Shown: one piece after another, positions 45,869 to 55,700 of the stretch
Position numbering within the stretch: the stretch's first letter is position 1
Layout: every line of letters starts with the position of its first letter
Assembly: GCF_041262565.1 (NCBI RefSeq)
Contig: NZ_JBGCCJ010000001.1
Coordinates: forward strand, 248,001-312,000
Source: Leifsonia sp. EB41
Lineage (GTDB): Bacteria > Actinomycetota > Actinomycetes > Actinomycetales > Microbacteriaceae
Reading direction: 5' to 3'
Length of the DNA stretch: 64,000 bases
Notes under the pieces: generated by a model
Database searches by the model: none
What the model was told of the DNA's origin: nothing
Seen by the model: the letters and a program-made list of their open reading frames with translations, nothing else
Made by a program: the position numbers and the translations under genes

Positions 45869-46444
45869 GTGCAGGCGCTTACCCCCGAATCGACGGGCGA
45901 GTCGGTCTCCGACGACCGCCCGGAGGTCGAGCGTCTGCGCCGCGGGGATCGTGACGCTCTCGGCGAGCTCTACGGCCGTCACGCCGGAACCGTCTACTGG
46001 AACGCGTACGGCGTCCTGAAGTCTCGGCCCGACGCCGAGGAGATGACCGCCGACGCGTTCCTCACCCTCTGGACCCGTCGCCACGAGGTCGAGATCTACG
46101 GCATCTCGGCGCTGCCTTGGCTCGTGGTCACGGTCAAGAACCTCAGCCGCAACCGCCTGCGCTCCAACGAGCGCCGCAGCGCCGACCACCTGGACGACGT
46201 CGACCCGGCATCGGCCGGCCCGTCCGCCGAAGACCTCGCCGCACTCGATGAGGCGATGCGTCTCGTCCGCGAGGTCATCAGCCAGTTGCCCGCGGTCGAC
46301 CAGGAGATCTTCCGTCTCTGCATGGTCGACGGGCTCACCTACAAGGAGGCCGCAGCCAAGCTCGGCCTCAAGCACGGCTCCGTGCGCAACCGTCTCTCTC
46401 GCATGCGCCTTCGCCTGCAGAGCGAACTGGGACCGAGGAGCTGA
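45869..46444 (+). CDS. ECF-type sigma-70 family RNA polymerase sigma factor
   Basis: A 191-residue sigma factor. Region 2 is DALGELYGRHAGTVYWNAYGVL with DAEEMTADAFLTLW. Region 4 is LPAVDQEIFRLCMVDGLTYKEAAAKLG, followed by HGSVRNRLSRMRLRLQ. GTG 45869 has GAGGGAG 4 bases upstream, so it is preferred to the longer frame. Eight bp after the stop begins a membrane protein gene, the usual place for the anti-sigma factor. It should direct a small stress-type regulon. Confidence 0.93.
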   Translation: MQALTPESTGESVSDDRPEVERLRRGDRDALGELYGRHAGTVYWNAYGVLKSRPDAEEMTADAFLTLWTRRHEVEIYGISALPWLVVTVKNLSRNRLRSNERRSADHLDDVDPASAGPSAEDLAALDEAMRLVREVISQLPAVDQEIFRLCMVDGLTYKEAAAKLGLKHGSVRNRLSRMRLRLQSELGPRS

Positions 46445-46451
46445 GGACACC

Positions 46452-46952
46452 ATGATGAACGCAGCACCCACACTTCCCCCGGGCTCCGACGCCCGAATCA
46501 CGGGGCTTCTCGATGCCCGGCTGACCAGCTACACGCGCAGGCAGAAGAAGCGCGGCCGCGTGGTCGCCGCTGCGGCCGGCGCCGCGGTCGTGCTCGCGGC
46601 AGGCAGCCTGGCCTGGGTCACGTTGGCGCCTCACACCCTCCAGACGCGCTCGGCGTATTGCTACAGCGCGGACAGCACGTCCTCTCGGTGGACGCAGGTT
46701 GGGTTGCCGGACGAGCAGACGGGTCCCGACGGGACGTCCCAACCACCTACGCCGGCCGACCGGAAAGCCAGCGCCGTGGACATGTGCGGTGCCGCCTGGC
46801 GCGCAGGCATCCTCGGCAGCAACACCACGGTGCCGCCGCTCGTCGTGTGCGTGCGCACCGACAACGTCCCGGCGGTCTTCCCCAAGGAGGACTCCGACAG
46901 CCGCAGCGACGCGAAGTTCTGCTCCGACCTCGACCTGGCACTGGAAAGGTGA
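46452..46952 (+). CDS. Single-helix membrane protein, probable anti-sigma factor
   Basis: 166 residues: a short basic cytoplasmic start (DARLTSYTRRQKKRGR), one membrane helix (VVAAAAGAAVVLAAGSLAWV), and an outside domain with four Cys residues (YCYSADS, VDMCGAAW, VVCVRTD, KFCSDLD). The place right after a sigma gene suggests an anti-sigma factor, yet no zinc anti-sigma HxxxCxxC motif is visible in the short N-terminus. The Cys residues could form disulfides outside the cell. Confidence 0.75.
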   Translation: MMNAAPTLPPGSDARITGLLDARLTSYTRRQKKRGRVVAAAAGAAVVLAAGSLAWVTLAPHTLQTRSAYCYSADSTSSRWTQVGLPDEQTGPDGTSQPPTPADRKASAVDMCGAAWRAGILGSNTTVPPLVVCVRTDNVPAVFPKEDSDSRSDAKFCSDLDLALER

Positions 46953-46957
46953 CCCCG

Positions 46958-47068
46958 ATGGATGACTCGATCCGCCCAGAAGCCACCGAGCTTCCACCCA
47001 CACTGTCCGTCGACGTGAGCTGGGCACTGGACCTGAAGAGCCCAGACACCGAAGCCCTGAGCGTCTAA
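46958..47068 (+). CDS. 36-residue peptide in the sigma-factor operon
   Basis: ATG 46958 opens a 36-codon frame (MDDSIRPEATELPPTLSV, ending LDLKSPDTEALSV) 5 bp past the membrane protein stop, and a strong terminator follows. There are no Cys residues and no signal sequence. The tight position argues that it is translated. Function unknown. Confidence 0.5.
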   Translation: MDDSIRPEATELPPTLSVDVSWALDLKSPDTEALSV

Positions 47069-47082
47069 GACGTAGGGGAGCA

Positions 47083-47122
47083 CGGCCAGCGCCGCCGTCG
47101 GGGGAACGGGCGGCGCTGGCCG
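47083..47122. terminator. Terminator of the sigma-factor operon
   Basis: A perfect 14-bp stem (CGGCCAGCGCCGCC at 47083-47096, complement at 47109-47122) with a 12-base loop, 15 bp after the small peptide stop. Confidence 0.9.
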
Positions 47123-47315
47123 GTTCGACGCCGCTGACAGTGCCGAGTGCTCGCATACGTGGATTCGACAGCGCGCGAGCCGCTCTTCTTCCGATCGCTC
47201 GACGCTGGTGACGACCAGGACTGAGCCATGCATGGCTTCGGCTCTGTCGGACACGCTGGTCACAAGGTGTTGATCGCCCGAGAAGGACTTGCCAAGAGGC
47301 GGGCCGCTCTTTGGT

Positions 47316-47516
47316 TCAGTCCTTGCGGTTGATCGCCTTCTTCACGCGCTCGTACCAACCGGCCGTGCTGATGGCGTCCCCCACCGTCCCGTCGGCCATG
47401 TAGCCGACCGTCAGCCCCGCGAACTGCGTGTAGCAGTCATCGCACAGCACTCGCGTGGCCGTGTGATGACCTTCCCCCGTCAGTCGCTTCCGACACTGGT
47501 CGCATCGTCCGCTCAT
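47316..47516 (-). CDS. Small zinc-ribbon-like protein (66 aa)
   Basis: Two Cys pairs, CDQCRKRLTG and VLCDDCYTQF, form a probable zinc site. A basic end (WYERVKKAINRKD) follows. Similar small four-Cys proteins are common in actinobacterial accessory DNA. Function unknown; nucleic-acid binding is possible. Confidence 0.7.
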   Translation of the reverse strand: MSGRCDQCRKRLTGEGHHTATRVLCDDCYTQFAGLTVGYMADGTVGDAISTAGWYERVKKAINRKD

Positions 47517-47755
47517 GCGCGCAGTGTTTCACCATTCACGGGATGAAACAACCGCCTCATGTGTCACGGCCGGATTTGGACGAAGGAGCCATTCGTGGCC
47601 ACGGACTTCCTCGCCTTTTCGTGATCTCGTGAGAACCTCAGCCGCTGCTTCGGTCTCACCCAACCAGGTTTCGGGAGGCGCGCAGGCGCACCCCTCAATC
47701 GAGCCTCTCCCGCAGCGATGCAAGGCGAGCGTACGGTCACCCTCGGGAGGTGATC

Positions 47756-48108
47756 ATGGCCGCGGCACCGCTCGTCGACGTCGACGGGCGACGTCTGCGC
47801 CTGACGAACCTCGATAAGGTGCTCTACCCGGTGACAGGCACCACCAAGGGCGACGTCATCCGGTACTACGCGGCCATCGCCCGGCGCTCCTTCCCCATCT
47901 CGCCGAGCGGCCCATCACGCGCAAGCGTTGGCCGGACGGCGTCGGTACGGCGACCGCGCCGGTCGAGTCCTTCTTCGAGAAGGACCTCGGCAACGGCGTG
48001 CCCGACTGGGTGCTGCGCCAGAGCATCCTTCACTCCGGCGGCGAGAAGCGCTACCCGGTCGTTACCGACCGCGCGACCCTTGTCTGGCTCGCCCAGAGCC
48101 TGCAGTGA
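47756..48108 (+). pseudogene. Fragment of LigD-type DNA ligase/polymerase domain, frameshifted
   Basis: The start reads VDVDGRRLRLTNLDKVLYPVTGTTKGDVIRYYAAIA, the opening of the LigD primase-polymerase domain (non-homologous end joining). About 47,880 the frame shifts; the family sequence goes on in another frame as ERPITRKRWPDGVGTA, FFEKDLGNGVPDWV, HSGGEKRYPVVTDRATLVWLAQ and stops at 48106-48108. Only about 110 of roughly 300 residues of the domain are left. It has a ribosome site (GGGAGG), so it was once a real start. No Ku gene is nearby. Confidence 0.8.
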
Positions 48109-48463
48109 GTTGAGCGATCGCACCTTCTACCCCGAAGCGTCGCACGTCACGGGAACCCTGTTTCCACCACCGCCGAAGCCCGCGCGGTAAGTGTCCAATT
48201 TGATGTCTCGGCGCTGAACCCGGCGCGAGAGGGCCTTGACGGTAGGCTTCGGCCTGTTCAGGCGAAGCCTGTCCTAGACGTGGCGCACTTGCAAACCAGC
48301 TCGCCCTCAGACCGACCACGATCGCCACGAGAACGACAAGGATGACAAGCCAGCCGACCAGTCCTCCCGGGTTGAAGATAAGTCGAAGTACCCACCAGAT
48401 CCTCCGTCCGCTGCAGAAGCCTCGGCTTATCGGCGAAGTCTCAGAACCCTCGCTGAGCCATCG
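48109..48463. other. Gene-poor stretch with a membrane-protein remnant
   Basis: No complete gene. On the minus strand about 48,460-48,100 a frame without start codon reads IFNPGGLVGWLVILVVLV, then SPEQAEAYRQGPLAPG, which looks like a decayed membrane protein. A hairpin (AGGCTTCG at 48244, CGAAGCCT ending 48271) lies in it. Confidence 0.4.
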
Positions 48464-48862
48464 CTATCCCTTAAGGGCAGTCCGAACAGACTCGGGATCC
48501 AGATTGTTGCGGCGCACCCATTCATCAAAGGCTCCCGCCGATCGTATCGGCGGGTTCCCTGAGAATCTCAGGCCGACGGCAGCGAGTTTGGCGGCAATAA
48601 GACGAGTAAGACGCGTCCTGGTAGTGAACGCGAGCGGAGTCGCGTACGCCACGACGAGGACCAGCACCAGGGCAACCCAGTTGAGCCATGTCACATTTGA
48701 TGCCGCTCCGACGGCAACAACGGCGAGCAGGGCGGCGAATCCGGCGACGAGCCCGCAGATAATCCAAGTCGACTTGACTAGGACCGAAGACCGGGTGAGT
48801 CGGGACCGGAGTGGATCGTCGGCATAGTCGGCCCAGGCTACTTCTTTCACTGACACTCCCAT
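48464..48862 (-). CDS. Two-helix membrane protein after the orphan Rhs tip
   Basis: 132 residues with two hydrophobic helices ([20 protein letters not shown] and [18 protein letters not shown]), then a cytoplasmic end with [23 protein letters not shown] 48862 begins 2 bp after a stop at 48865 of the Rhs tip frame, so it was co-translated with it. In polymorphic toxin loci this is the place of the immunity gene; that role is an inference. Confidence 0.7.
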   Translation of the reverse strand: MGVSVKEVAWADYADDPLRSRLTRSSVLVKSTWIICGLVAGFAALLAVVAVGAASNVTWLNWVALVLVLVVAYATPLAFTTRTRLTRLIAAKLAAVGLRFSGNPPIRSAGAFDEWVRRNNLDPESVRTALKG

Positions 48863-48864
48863 GG

Positions 48865-49663
48865 TCAACAGTCAACAGCCCACGGAACCCAGCCCACAAT
48901 AGGCCCGGCTCCGACCCACGAAACGGCGAGGCACTGGTTGTGAGCGTGTGCCCAGCGCTTACTCCCGCGGCCATGAGCGGGGCCGAGTATCCCGGCGCCG
49001 CGGCTGCTTGAGCGACCAAGAGGACTGGGCTGCCGATCAACGCGGTCGCAGCCTTGTTGAAATTGATGGTTGCGCCGAACGGCCCACCCCATCCGTCCCA
49101 GGTGGCTGCCGGGAGTTGGTTTTGCGACTTGGGGCTCGACGCCGGCTTCGCCCGCGAGATGGCGGTGACGGTTTGATTGGCACCAGGCGAGAGGGACCAG
49201 GTGCGCGCTGGCGCCGCTGCCCGTCCCACCGATCCCATGATCGGGGTTGTTGTGCCGTAGTCGTTGAGGCGGAAACTCCAGTTACCGGTGAGATCGCTTC
49301 CATTAATGGGATCGTTCGGGTAGTTGTATGCGCTCGTATTTCCGCCCGCTACCGGGTCGGTCGACAAGAACCGTCCGAGCATTGCGACGAATTGTCGGGC
49401 ACCCATTTCGATGGTGGCGATCGCCCCTTCGTGCTCGTAGAGCTTCTGGCTGGCCCCCTCCCACCCGTTGGTCGCCGACTGAGTTGTGTTCGCAAGTACG
49501 GCGGCGTCGGCGGCCGTCGTTCCAATTAGGCGCGTCGTGGGATCGATTGGGTTGCCGAATGGATCGTACTGGGCAACGGTCCCGCTGCGCGTGCCGGTGC
49601 CGCCGGTCTTCACGATCAAGTCGCCGTGAAGGTTTGGGTACGGAGACGCAGCAGGAAGGCGGT
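48865..49663 (-). pseudogene. Orphan Rhs-repeat core end and tip (5'-truncated, frameshifted)
   Basis: The fragment begins after an in-frame stop near 49665 with [19 protein letters not shown]. It goes through the Rhs core end ([58 protein letters not shown]). A tip of about 130 residues follows ([38 protein letters not shown]). Near 48,960 the frame changes; the neighbouring frame ends [20 protein letters not shown] with a stop at 48865 just before the membrane gene. The core sequence is of a different Rhs subtype from the intact gene at 52,798, so it is not a simple duplicate of it. Confidence 0.8.
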
Positions 49664-51809
49664 GCTAACCGTAGGTCGATGACGAGACCCCAGTTGAGCG
49701 GAAGCACCGGCCACTTGCTCGCAGCCGACGAAGTGGAGACAGACAGACCTAACGTCCGACGCAACAATCGTTTTGAGAATGATTTCCCTAATGATTCGCT
49801 GAGTCGCGCTCGACGCGGAAGCACGTCGGATGAGTCTCAATGCCGAGGCAAACCATGTGGGTTCCTACCTGATCGTCGTCCACCCGGACTTCTGCGACGC
49901 TGCCCTCCTCTCAAACGGCATCTCCCCTATCCAAACCTTGATACTGGCAAGGCATCGACGGAAGGCACCCGAGAACGCCACCGACGTGGCGTTGGAGGGC
50001 AAGGAGCGAAGCGACGCAGTAAGGGCCCAAGGAGCGCCAGCGACGAGGGTGAGGGAAGCCCGTCGACCGAGCGCAGCGAGAGCCGAAAGGGGTGACCGAA
50101 GAGGTGTCGGCTATGCCGACCACCGAGCAAGTTTCGACCGAGCGAAGCGACGTTGAAACGCAGCGAGGTGCCACCTCCCCTTATGCCCTTTTCCTTTCTC
50201 CCTCGCATCGGGAGCTTCAGCGAGCGATCGAGGTCACGTTTTGCTGTTTCATCAGGGGAAACGGATGGATCAACACCTTCTTGATCAACACCGCATCCGA
50301 AGGATCATTGACGGTGGTGTGGATCAAGGGCCATCCGTTTGCCCTGGAAAGTCGGGGTTTGGCTTGATCCACGGTTTGGAACGAAGTGGCACCGTGGATC
50401 AAGACGTCGAGCGAAGCGAGGTCGGGCGTTGAGGAGCCTGCGGATCAACGACCGTTTCAACCCCGACGCGGCCGTGGGCACACGGGCGCCTCTACCTCGA
50501 AACGGCGCAGGTCGCGGCGTAGCTGCGACCTCTGGGTGTAGCGCTCTGACACCGTTCCGATGGGCGCGACAACGGAGCGCGCAGCGGGCTTCGCGACAGC
50601 CGCGACAGCGGCGACTGGGATGCTCTTCTTTCGCCTCATCGGCCACGACTGTGGAGTGGCCAGGACCGTCACGAGAGTCGCCTCGAGAGACGCCACAGCA
50701 AACGCCACGAAGGCGTAGCAGACGTCAGGCGCGCGCGGAGCGCCGTTGCCTCATGCGCCTCGTAATGGGGGCTCGTCACGAGATCCGCCACAGGATCAGC
50801 ACGACCCTCGTCCCAGCTCCGCCCCGGTGGCGCCGTCGGCCTCACGGGGCCCACCATCACCGGCGACGACTTGAGTCATGAAAGCAGAACTCGTCGCCCT
50901 TGCATCCTCAGCGCGAGTTCTGTTTCGGGGGTCAAGTCGACGACCCTTGAGCGATCGGTACGGCGCCGCAGGCGACGGCCTGATGGTCACGCGGACCATG
51001 CCGACGGGGCGAAGCCCCCGAGGACGGCTGTTGCCCGATCAGCACAGCTCCGCCGGCTGCTGCCTCGAGCACGATGCAGCGCAGCTGCAGCCAGCCCTTC
51101 AGTGCTCCACTCCGCCGGACGATGCAGGAGAGACCCACGTCCCGCCGGAGATCCCATCGAAGGGGGCGGGGAGCGGCCCGTCAGTCAGGCGAGCAGTTGC
51201 CTGAAGGACCGAAGTGCCCTTGCGAAACGAACCAGGTCCAGGTGACGCAGCTGGGGCGGAGGAGGAGGGCGCAGTGAGGCACGAACGCAGCCCCCGACGG
51301 AGCCCGCTGGGGCACCTGGGATCTGATTCGTATTGAGGTCCAGGTCGCTGATCATCGCTCCACGCTCCCGCCCATCGCAGCCTCTTGGGAGCGCCATCCG
51401 GTGCGTTCAGCACCGGGAATCTGTGCCCGTTTCGCGGACGCGTCGCGTCCACTCGCTGCCCCCTTGTGACCAGTCAGCGGCCTCCCGCTGACCGCGAGAC
51501 GGTCACTACTGCCTATCCGAGGCTCCGTCCGAGGATTTCGAACGCGTTCAGCGCGCTGCGACCGTGCTGTGGCCTGTTCATGGTCATTCTGTGGCCTATC
51601 GCCGGTCACACGTGCCGTATCGGCGGTGTTCAGCCTGTCGTCGCGCCCCTCCGTGGGCGAGACGCGACCGCTGCGTGACCGTTGGGTGGTCACGTCGCGG
51701 CCGATTGGTTCTCGGCGGCATCGCGCGGAGCACGGGCGCCTACGAGAGAGCCGCGACGTCATCCGAGCGACCGACGAAGTGAGCGCGGTCCGATCGATAC
51801 GTTGGGCCC
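49664..51809. other. 2.1-kb stretch without convincing genes
   Basis: No frame in either strand looks like a real protein. It has short repeats: GAGCGAAGCGA or near variants at 50004, 50069, 50140 and 50409; many GGATCAA units in 50260-50450; and several perfect hairpins (50363-50403; CAGAACTCG at 50885 with 50914-50922; GTCAGCGG at 51473 with 51485-51492). It is probably debris between Rhs-type genes. Confidence 0.55.
50363..50403. repeat. 13-bp perfect inverted repeat
   Basis: CTTGATCCACGGT (50363-50375) and ACCGTGGATCAAG (50391-50403), 15-base loop. It lies in DNA with several more GGATCAA copies. Confidence 0.75.
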
Positions 51810-52169
51810 ATGACCGAGAGGATTGCGCCGCTGCGCTATCGCCGACCGGTCGCCACCGTGGTGATGCTCCTTGCACTCCACGGCGTGATCGTGTTCGCGC
51901 TGGTCATGCTCGCGGTCTCCGTCGCACTCAGCATCGGCGGTCCCACGATCGGTCACGACGAGCTGTACCGGATGGGTCCCGCGCTGCAGCTGTCGGTCGC
52001 CGGCGCGGTCGCGCCGTTCATTCTGGCGACGGCACTGACCTTGCCGATCGGGCTCGCAGCACCCAGCCGCCTCTGGCTCGTGCCAACCGTCGCGACCTGC
52101 GCAAGTGTCGTGTTCTGCGTCATCGCGATGCTCCTCTTTCATGCACCTGCTCCGATCCCAGGAGGATGA
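51810..52169 (+). CDS. Small membrane protein (119 aa)
   Basis: Not recognised. Three hydrophobic helices: VATVVMLLALHGVIVFALVM, LSVAGAVAPFILATALTLPI and WLVPTVATCASVVFCVIAML, with a short polar loop between the first two. No signal for a known family. It is followed 59 bp later by another small membrane gene on the same strand. Confidence 0.6.
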   Translation: MTERIAPLRYRRPVATVVMLLALHGVIVFALVMLAVSVALSIGGPTIGHDELYRMGPALQLSVAGAVAPFILATALTLPIGLAAPSRLWLVPTVATCASVVFCVIAMLLFHAPAPIPGG

Positions 52170-52228
52170 ACGGCCGTCGATACGCTGAGCCCATGGTCGT
52201 TGCCTGAGTTCGCGCGTAGTCTCGCGGC

Positions 52229-52453
52229 GTGACTGACCCGTCTTCCAGAAAGCCAAAGCTCTGGCTCACTTTCGGGTGGCTCGTCGCGGCCTTCAGCGTC
52301 GCAGCCATTGCGGTCGGGACCTGGGCCGTCGCACAGGGCTCACCAGTGGGCTGGATCAATATCATCCTGGGGCTCATCTTCATCCCGCAGAGCGTCCTTT
52401 ACTTCCGCCTGTACCGACGTCTTCGCAAGAGCGACCGGCCACACGAGAAGTAG
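52229..52453 (+). CDS. Small two-helix membrane protein (74 aa)
   Basis: Not recognised. Helices FGWLVAAFSVAAIAVGTWAV and WINIILGLIFIPQSVLYFRL, then a basic end YRRLRKSDRPHEK. GTG 52229 start. It could be an orphan immunity-like protein given the Rhs locus next door; this is inference. Confidence 0.6.
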   Translation: MTDPSSRKPKLWLTFGWLVAAFSVAAIAVGTWAVAQGSPVGWINIILGLIFIPQSVLYFRLYRRLRKSDRPHEK

Positions 52454-52541
52454 CCGATCCGGCTTAGCCGCCTTGTCGCTTAGGAGTTTGGCGAGTCAAG
52501 CTGCTGGTTAGACCGCCGCTTCCGCCACACCCCCTCGCGCA

Positions 52542-52784
52542 TCAGAGATCCGCGGAGTGCTTGCGTCGTCGTTTGCGCTCGAAGCGTGACTCTACGACGA
52601 ACCCTGCGGCGATGAGCAGAATCACGATTGCCCAAAGCAGCCAGAGGCCAGCGTCATGCGGGGCCCGTATTGCAGCCACGAGGAAGATGCCTTGGACTGC
52701 CAACGCAACCAGCGCGGCGACGTAGACGAGCAATCCGCGGCGAGTTCTTCGTCGTCCTTCGGGTGTTCCTGGATCGACAGTCAT
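52542..52784 (-). CDS. Two-helix membrane protein directly after the Rhs gene
   Basis: 80 residues: basic start (EGRRRTRRG), helices LLVYVAALVALAVQGIFLVA and GLWLLWAIVILLIAAGFVVE, then a very basic end (RFERKRRRKHSADL). It begins 13 bp past the Rhs stop on the same strand, the standard place of the immunity gene. No known immunity family is recognised. ATG 52784. Confidence 0.7.
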   Translation of the reverse strand: MTVDPGTPEGRRRTRRGLLVYVAALVALAVQGIFLVAAIRAPHDAGLWLLWAIVILLIAAGFVVESRFERKRRRKHSADL

Positions 52785-52797
52785 GGCATGACCCTAG

Positions 52798-55700
52798 TCA
52801 GAAGATTCCGCCTATGCCTCCTGTGAGCGCCCCGTCGATAGATCGATCGCTGATCTCGCTCGGGCTGTCACCTTCGAGGCTCGCAGTCACCCCAGAGCCG
52901 ATTGCGCCCCCAATCGCGCCATAAAGTATGCCGATTGGAAGGGCCGCGGCCCCACCGGTGGCGGCGATCAGGCCGAAGCCAACAAGATCGAACGCTGCTT
53001 CCGTCGCTGCACCGATCAGCATGGAGCTAGCGTCATCGAGCAGGCCACCCGGGTCATTGTTGTTGACCGGGTCGCCGCCGGCGAACGCGTATCGGTTGGC
53101 GTTGGCGGGGTCGAGGGGCGCGTCGAGCGTGTCCTGTTGCGTCCATGCGCCGGTGGTGGGGTTGTACCAGCGGAGTCCGAACTTCACCAGGCCGGTGGCT
53201 CGGTCCTGGATACCGCTCTTGAAAAGGTAGGGGTTCTGCGAGGTTCCGTTGCCTGTTCCGCCGCCGGTGAGCCTGGGCACGCCATAGGGGTCGTAACTGT
53301 AGCTGAACGCGTTGGTTGAGAAGTCGGTAAGGAGACCGACGGGGCTCCCGAGCCCGTCCATGACGTAGAGGCAGTCCTGGTCGGCGCTGGTAGTGAGCAT
53401 GATCGGTTGCCCGGTCTTCGGGTCGCTGTACATGTAGGCCTGGTTGGTGTTGACGTTGTACTGGGCGATCTCGGGCAGCCCGTTGCTGTCGGTGCGGCCG
53501 TAGGCGAGCTTGTAGGTTCTGCCGGAGAATGTCTCGGAGAGAACCTGGGTTTGGCTGGCACCGGCGTAGGTGTAGGTCGAGGTGACACCGCTGGTGACGG
53601 CTTGGGTCATCTGCTCGGCACCGTTGTAGGTGTACGTCGCGCCAGGAGCGGCCGTGAGATTGCCTGCCCCGTCGTAGCTGTAGCCGGTGCTGGTGATCTG
53701 GTTGGCAGCGTTGTAGGTGAGGGTCTGGCTGGCGGGATTGGCGCCGGTGACAGTGGCACTGGTGCGGTTGCCGCGGGCGTCGTAGGCGTAGATGTAGGTG
53801 TTGGCGCTGCTGCCGCCGGATTGGGTGACGCTGGTCAGCCTTCCGGTGGCGGGGTCGTAGCCGTAAACACTCGTCAGTCCCCCGGTGAGGTTGTCTTTGG
53901 ACCACTGCAGCTGCGAGTGATCCGTCGCCTTCGCGGTGGAGCAAGTCGGGGCTGCGGATCCGGCGTTGTAGCAGTAGCTGGTGTCGAAGACGACCTGCGG
54001 TGTGGTGGGCGGGTACGTCTGGGTTGTGGCGATGACCTCGCTGACGCGGCCGGATGTGGCGTCGTACTTCACCTGCACGTGGCCGGAGTATCCCGACGTT
54101 CCCGGATCCCATTGGAGGTAAGTGTCGGTGCGGCGGCCATGGTCGTCCGTGACAAAGTGCAGGTTCGCTGGCGCCGACGGATCGCTGGTGTGCGGGTAGT
54201 GGGCGTCGGTGAGCACGTTGGAGGCGTCGTAGACGTTGGTGGTGGTGCCAAGCGAATCGCTGGTGCTGACCAGATTGGACGCCTTGTCGTAGCCATAGGA
54301 CTCGGTGCCCCCGAACGCTGTATTGACTGTGGAGATCAGCCGCTCGAGCTGGTCGTACGTGTTGGTGGTCGTGCCGTTGGCGTCGACCGAAGTCTTGAGC
54401 TTGCCCGCGGTGTCGTAGGTGTTGACCACCGAATGCGTTCCGTCAGAGAACGTCGTGGAAGTGAGTCGGTCGTCATTGTCGTAGCCGTAGGTGGTGGTGT
54501 TGCCGCGGCCGTCGGTTTCGGTCTTGACCCGACCGAAGTCGTCATAGGTCAGGTTCCGCACCGTGAGCGATGTCCCTGTGACCGGCGTGATCTTCGTCAG
54601 CTGGTGGCTGGTGTACGTGTACAGCGTCGAGCTGCTGTTTCCCGGCGCCGTAGCCGAAGAGACCGTCCCGTCGCTGTTGTGCGCCAACGTGGCCGTCGTC
54701 ATCGTAGCCCCGGAGCCCTGCGAGCTGGTTTGCGGGTTGCCCGGGCCGTCATAGCTCAGGGTGGTCGTGCGCCCGGCGTCATCCGTGGTCGTCGACGGCA
54801 GGTACTGCGTGGCCGGACTGGTGTTCCCGTAGGCGGCCTGCCCTGCTGCCCCGCCAGGCGAGGTGGTGGTGGTGAGGGATTGCTGGTTGTTCGCGTTGTA
54901 GGCGAACGCGGTCGAGTTGGCGCCGGTGCCGCTGCCGGTCGACGACGTTGTCACATCGTAGTTAGGAGTGTTGTAGGCGGCGTCCCTCTCTCTGTTCGCC
55001 TCGTCGATAGCCCTGGTGACGCGCTGGGTGGCATCGATCGTGTAGGTGATGTGTGGGACAGCTGAGACACCGCTGCTGGTCGACGTGTTCGGCTGGGCAA
55101 CCAGGGTCTGCGTCGCCGACGTGTATGCAAATCGGGTCGTAGAGGTGCCCGGCGAGCCCGAGGTGGTGTTGAGCTGGTCGACTTCGGAGAGCTTGCCGTT
55201 GCTGTCATAGGAGAAGTTCGTCACCGCGCCGGTGGGCGAGGTGATCTTGTTCAGCTTGCCAGAGGCGTAGCCGAAGGTGGTGGTCTTGCCGTTCGCGTCC
55301 ACGAACGTGGTCAGGTTCGAACTGGAGTCCTTGATGTACTGAACTGTGCGCGTGGACGATCCATTGGACTGGGTGATCCCGAAGGTCAGCAGCGACGAGT
55401 TGTAGGACAGCGACGCCGTCGGTGCCGACCCCGCCCCAGCAGGCGAGATGACCGCCAACGGCGACGACGTGTACGGAGCGCCGGAATAGTTGCACGACGG
55501 ACTCACCACGTAGCAGATCGAGGTCGCCGACGCGTTGCGATCTGCGACCGACAGGGCGTTGCCGTTCAGGTCGAATGTGACCACGTGGCGGGTATCCCGC
55601 TGCGTCAGCGTGTAGTTGCTGGCGCTCTTGACCAGGTCAGCCTTCAACCCGGCCGGGGACGTGAATGCCGTCGTCGACCCGGTCACCGGAGTGAACAACC

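Noticed and set aside
48525-48860. Continuation of the orphan Rhs frame past 48,860
   Set aside because: It becomes Arg-rich and overlaps the two-helix membrane gene; the neighbouring frame, ending at 48865 just before that gene, fits better.
50092-50367. Possible 91-residue protein beginning MTEEVSAMPTTEQVSTERSD
   Set aside because: The start is made by the repeated GAGCGAAGCGA word; the rest shows no domain and no ribosome site.
53407-55065. Plus-strand Val/Gly-rich frame of 552 codons
   Set aside because: Antisense to the Rhs repeats; its regular pattern comes from the repeated YD codons of the real gene.
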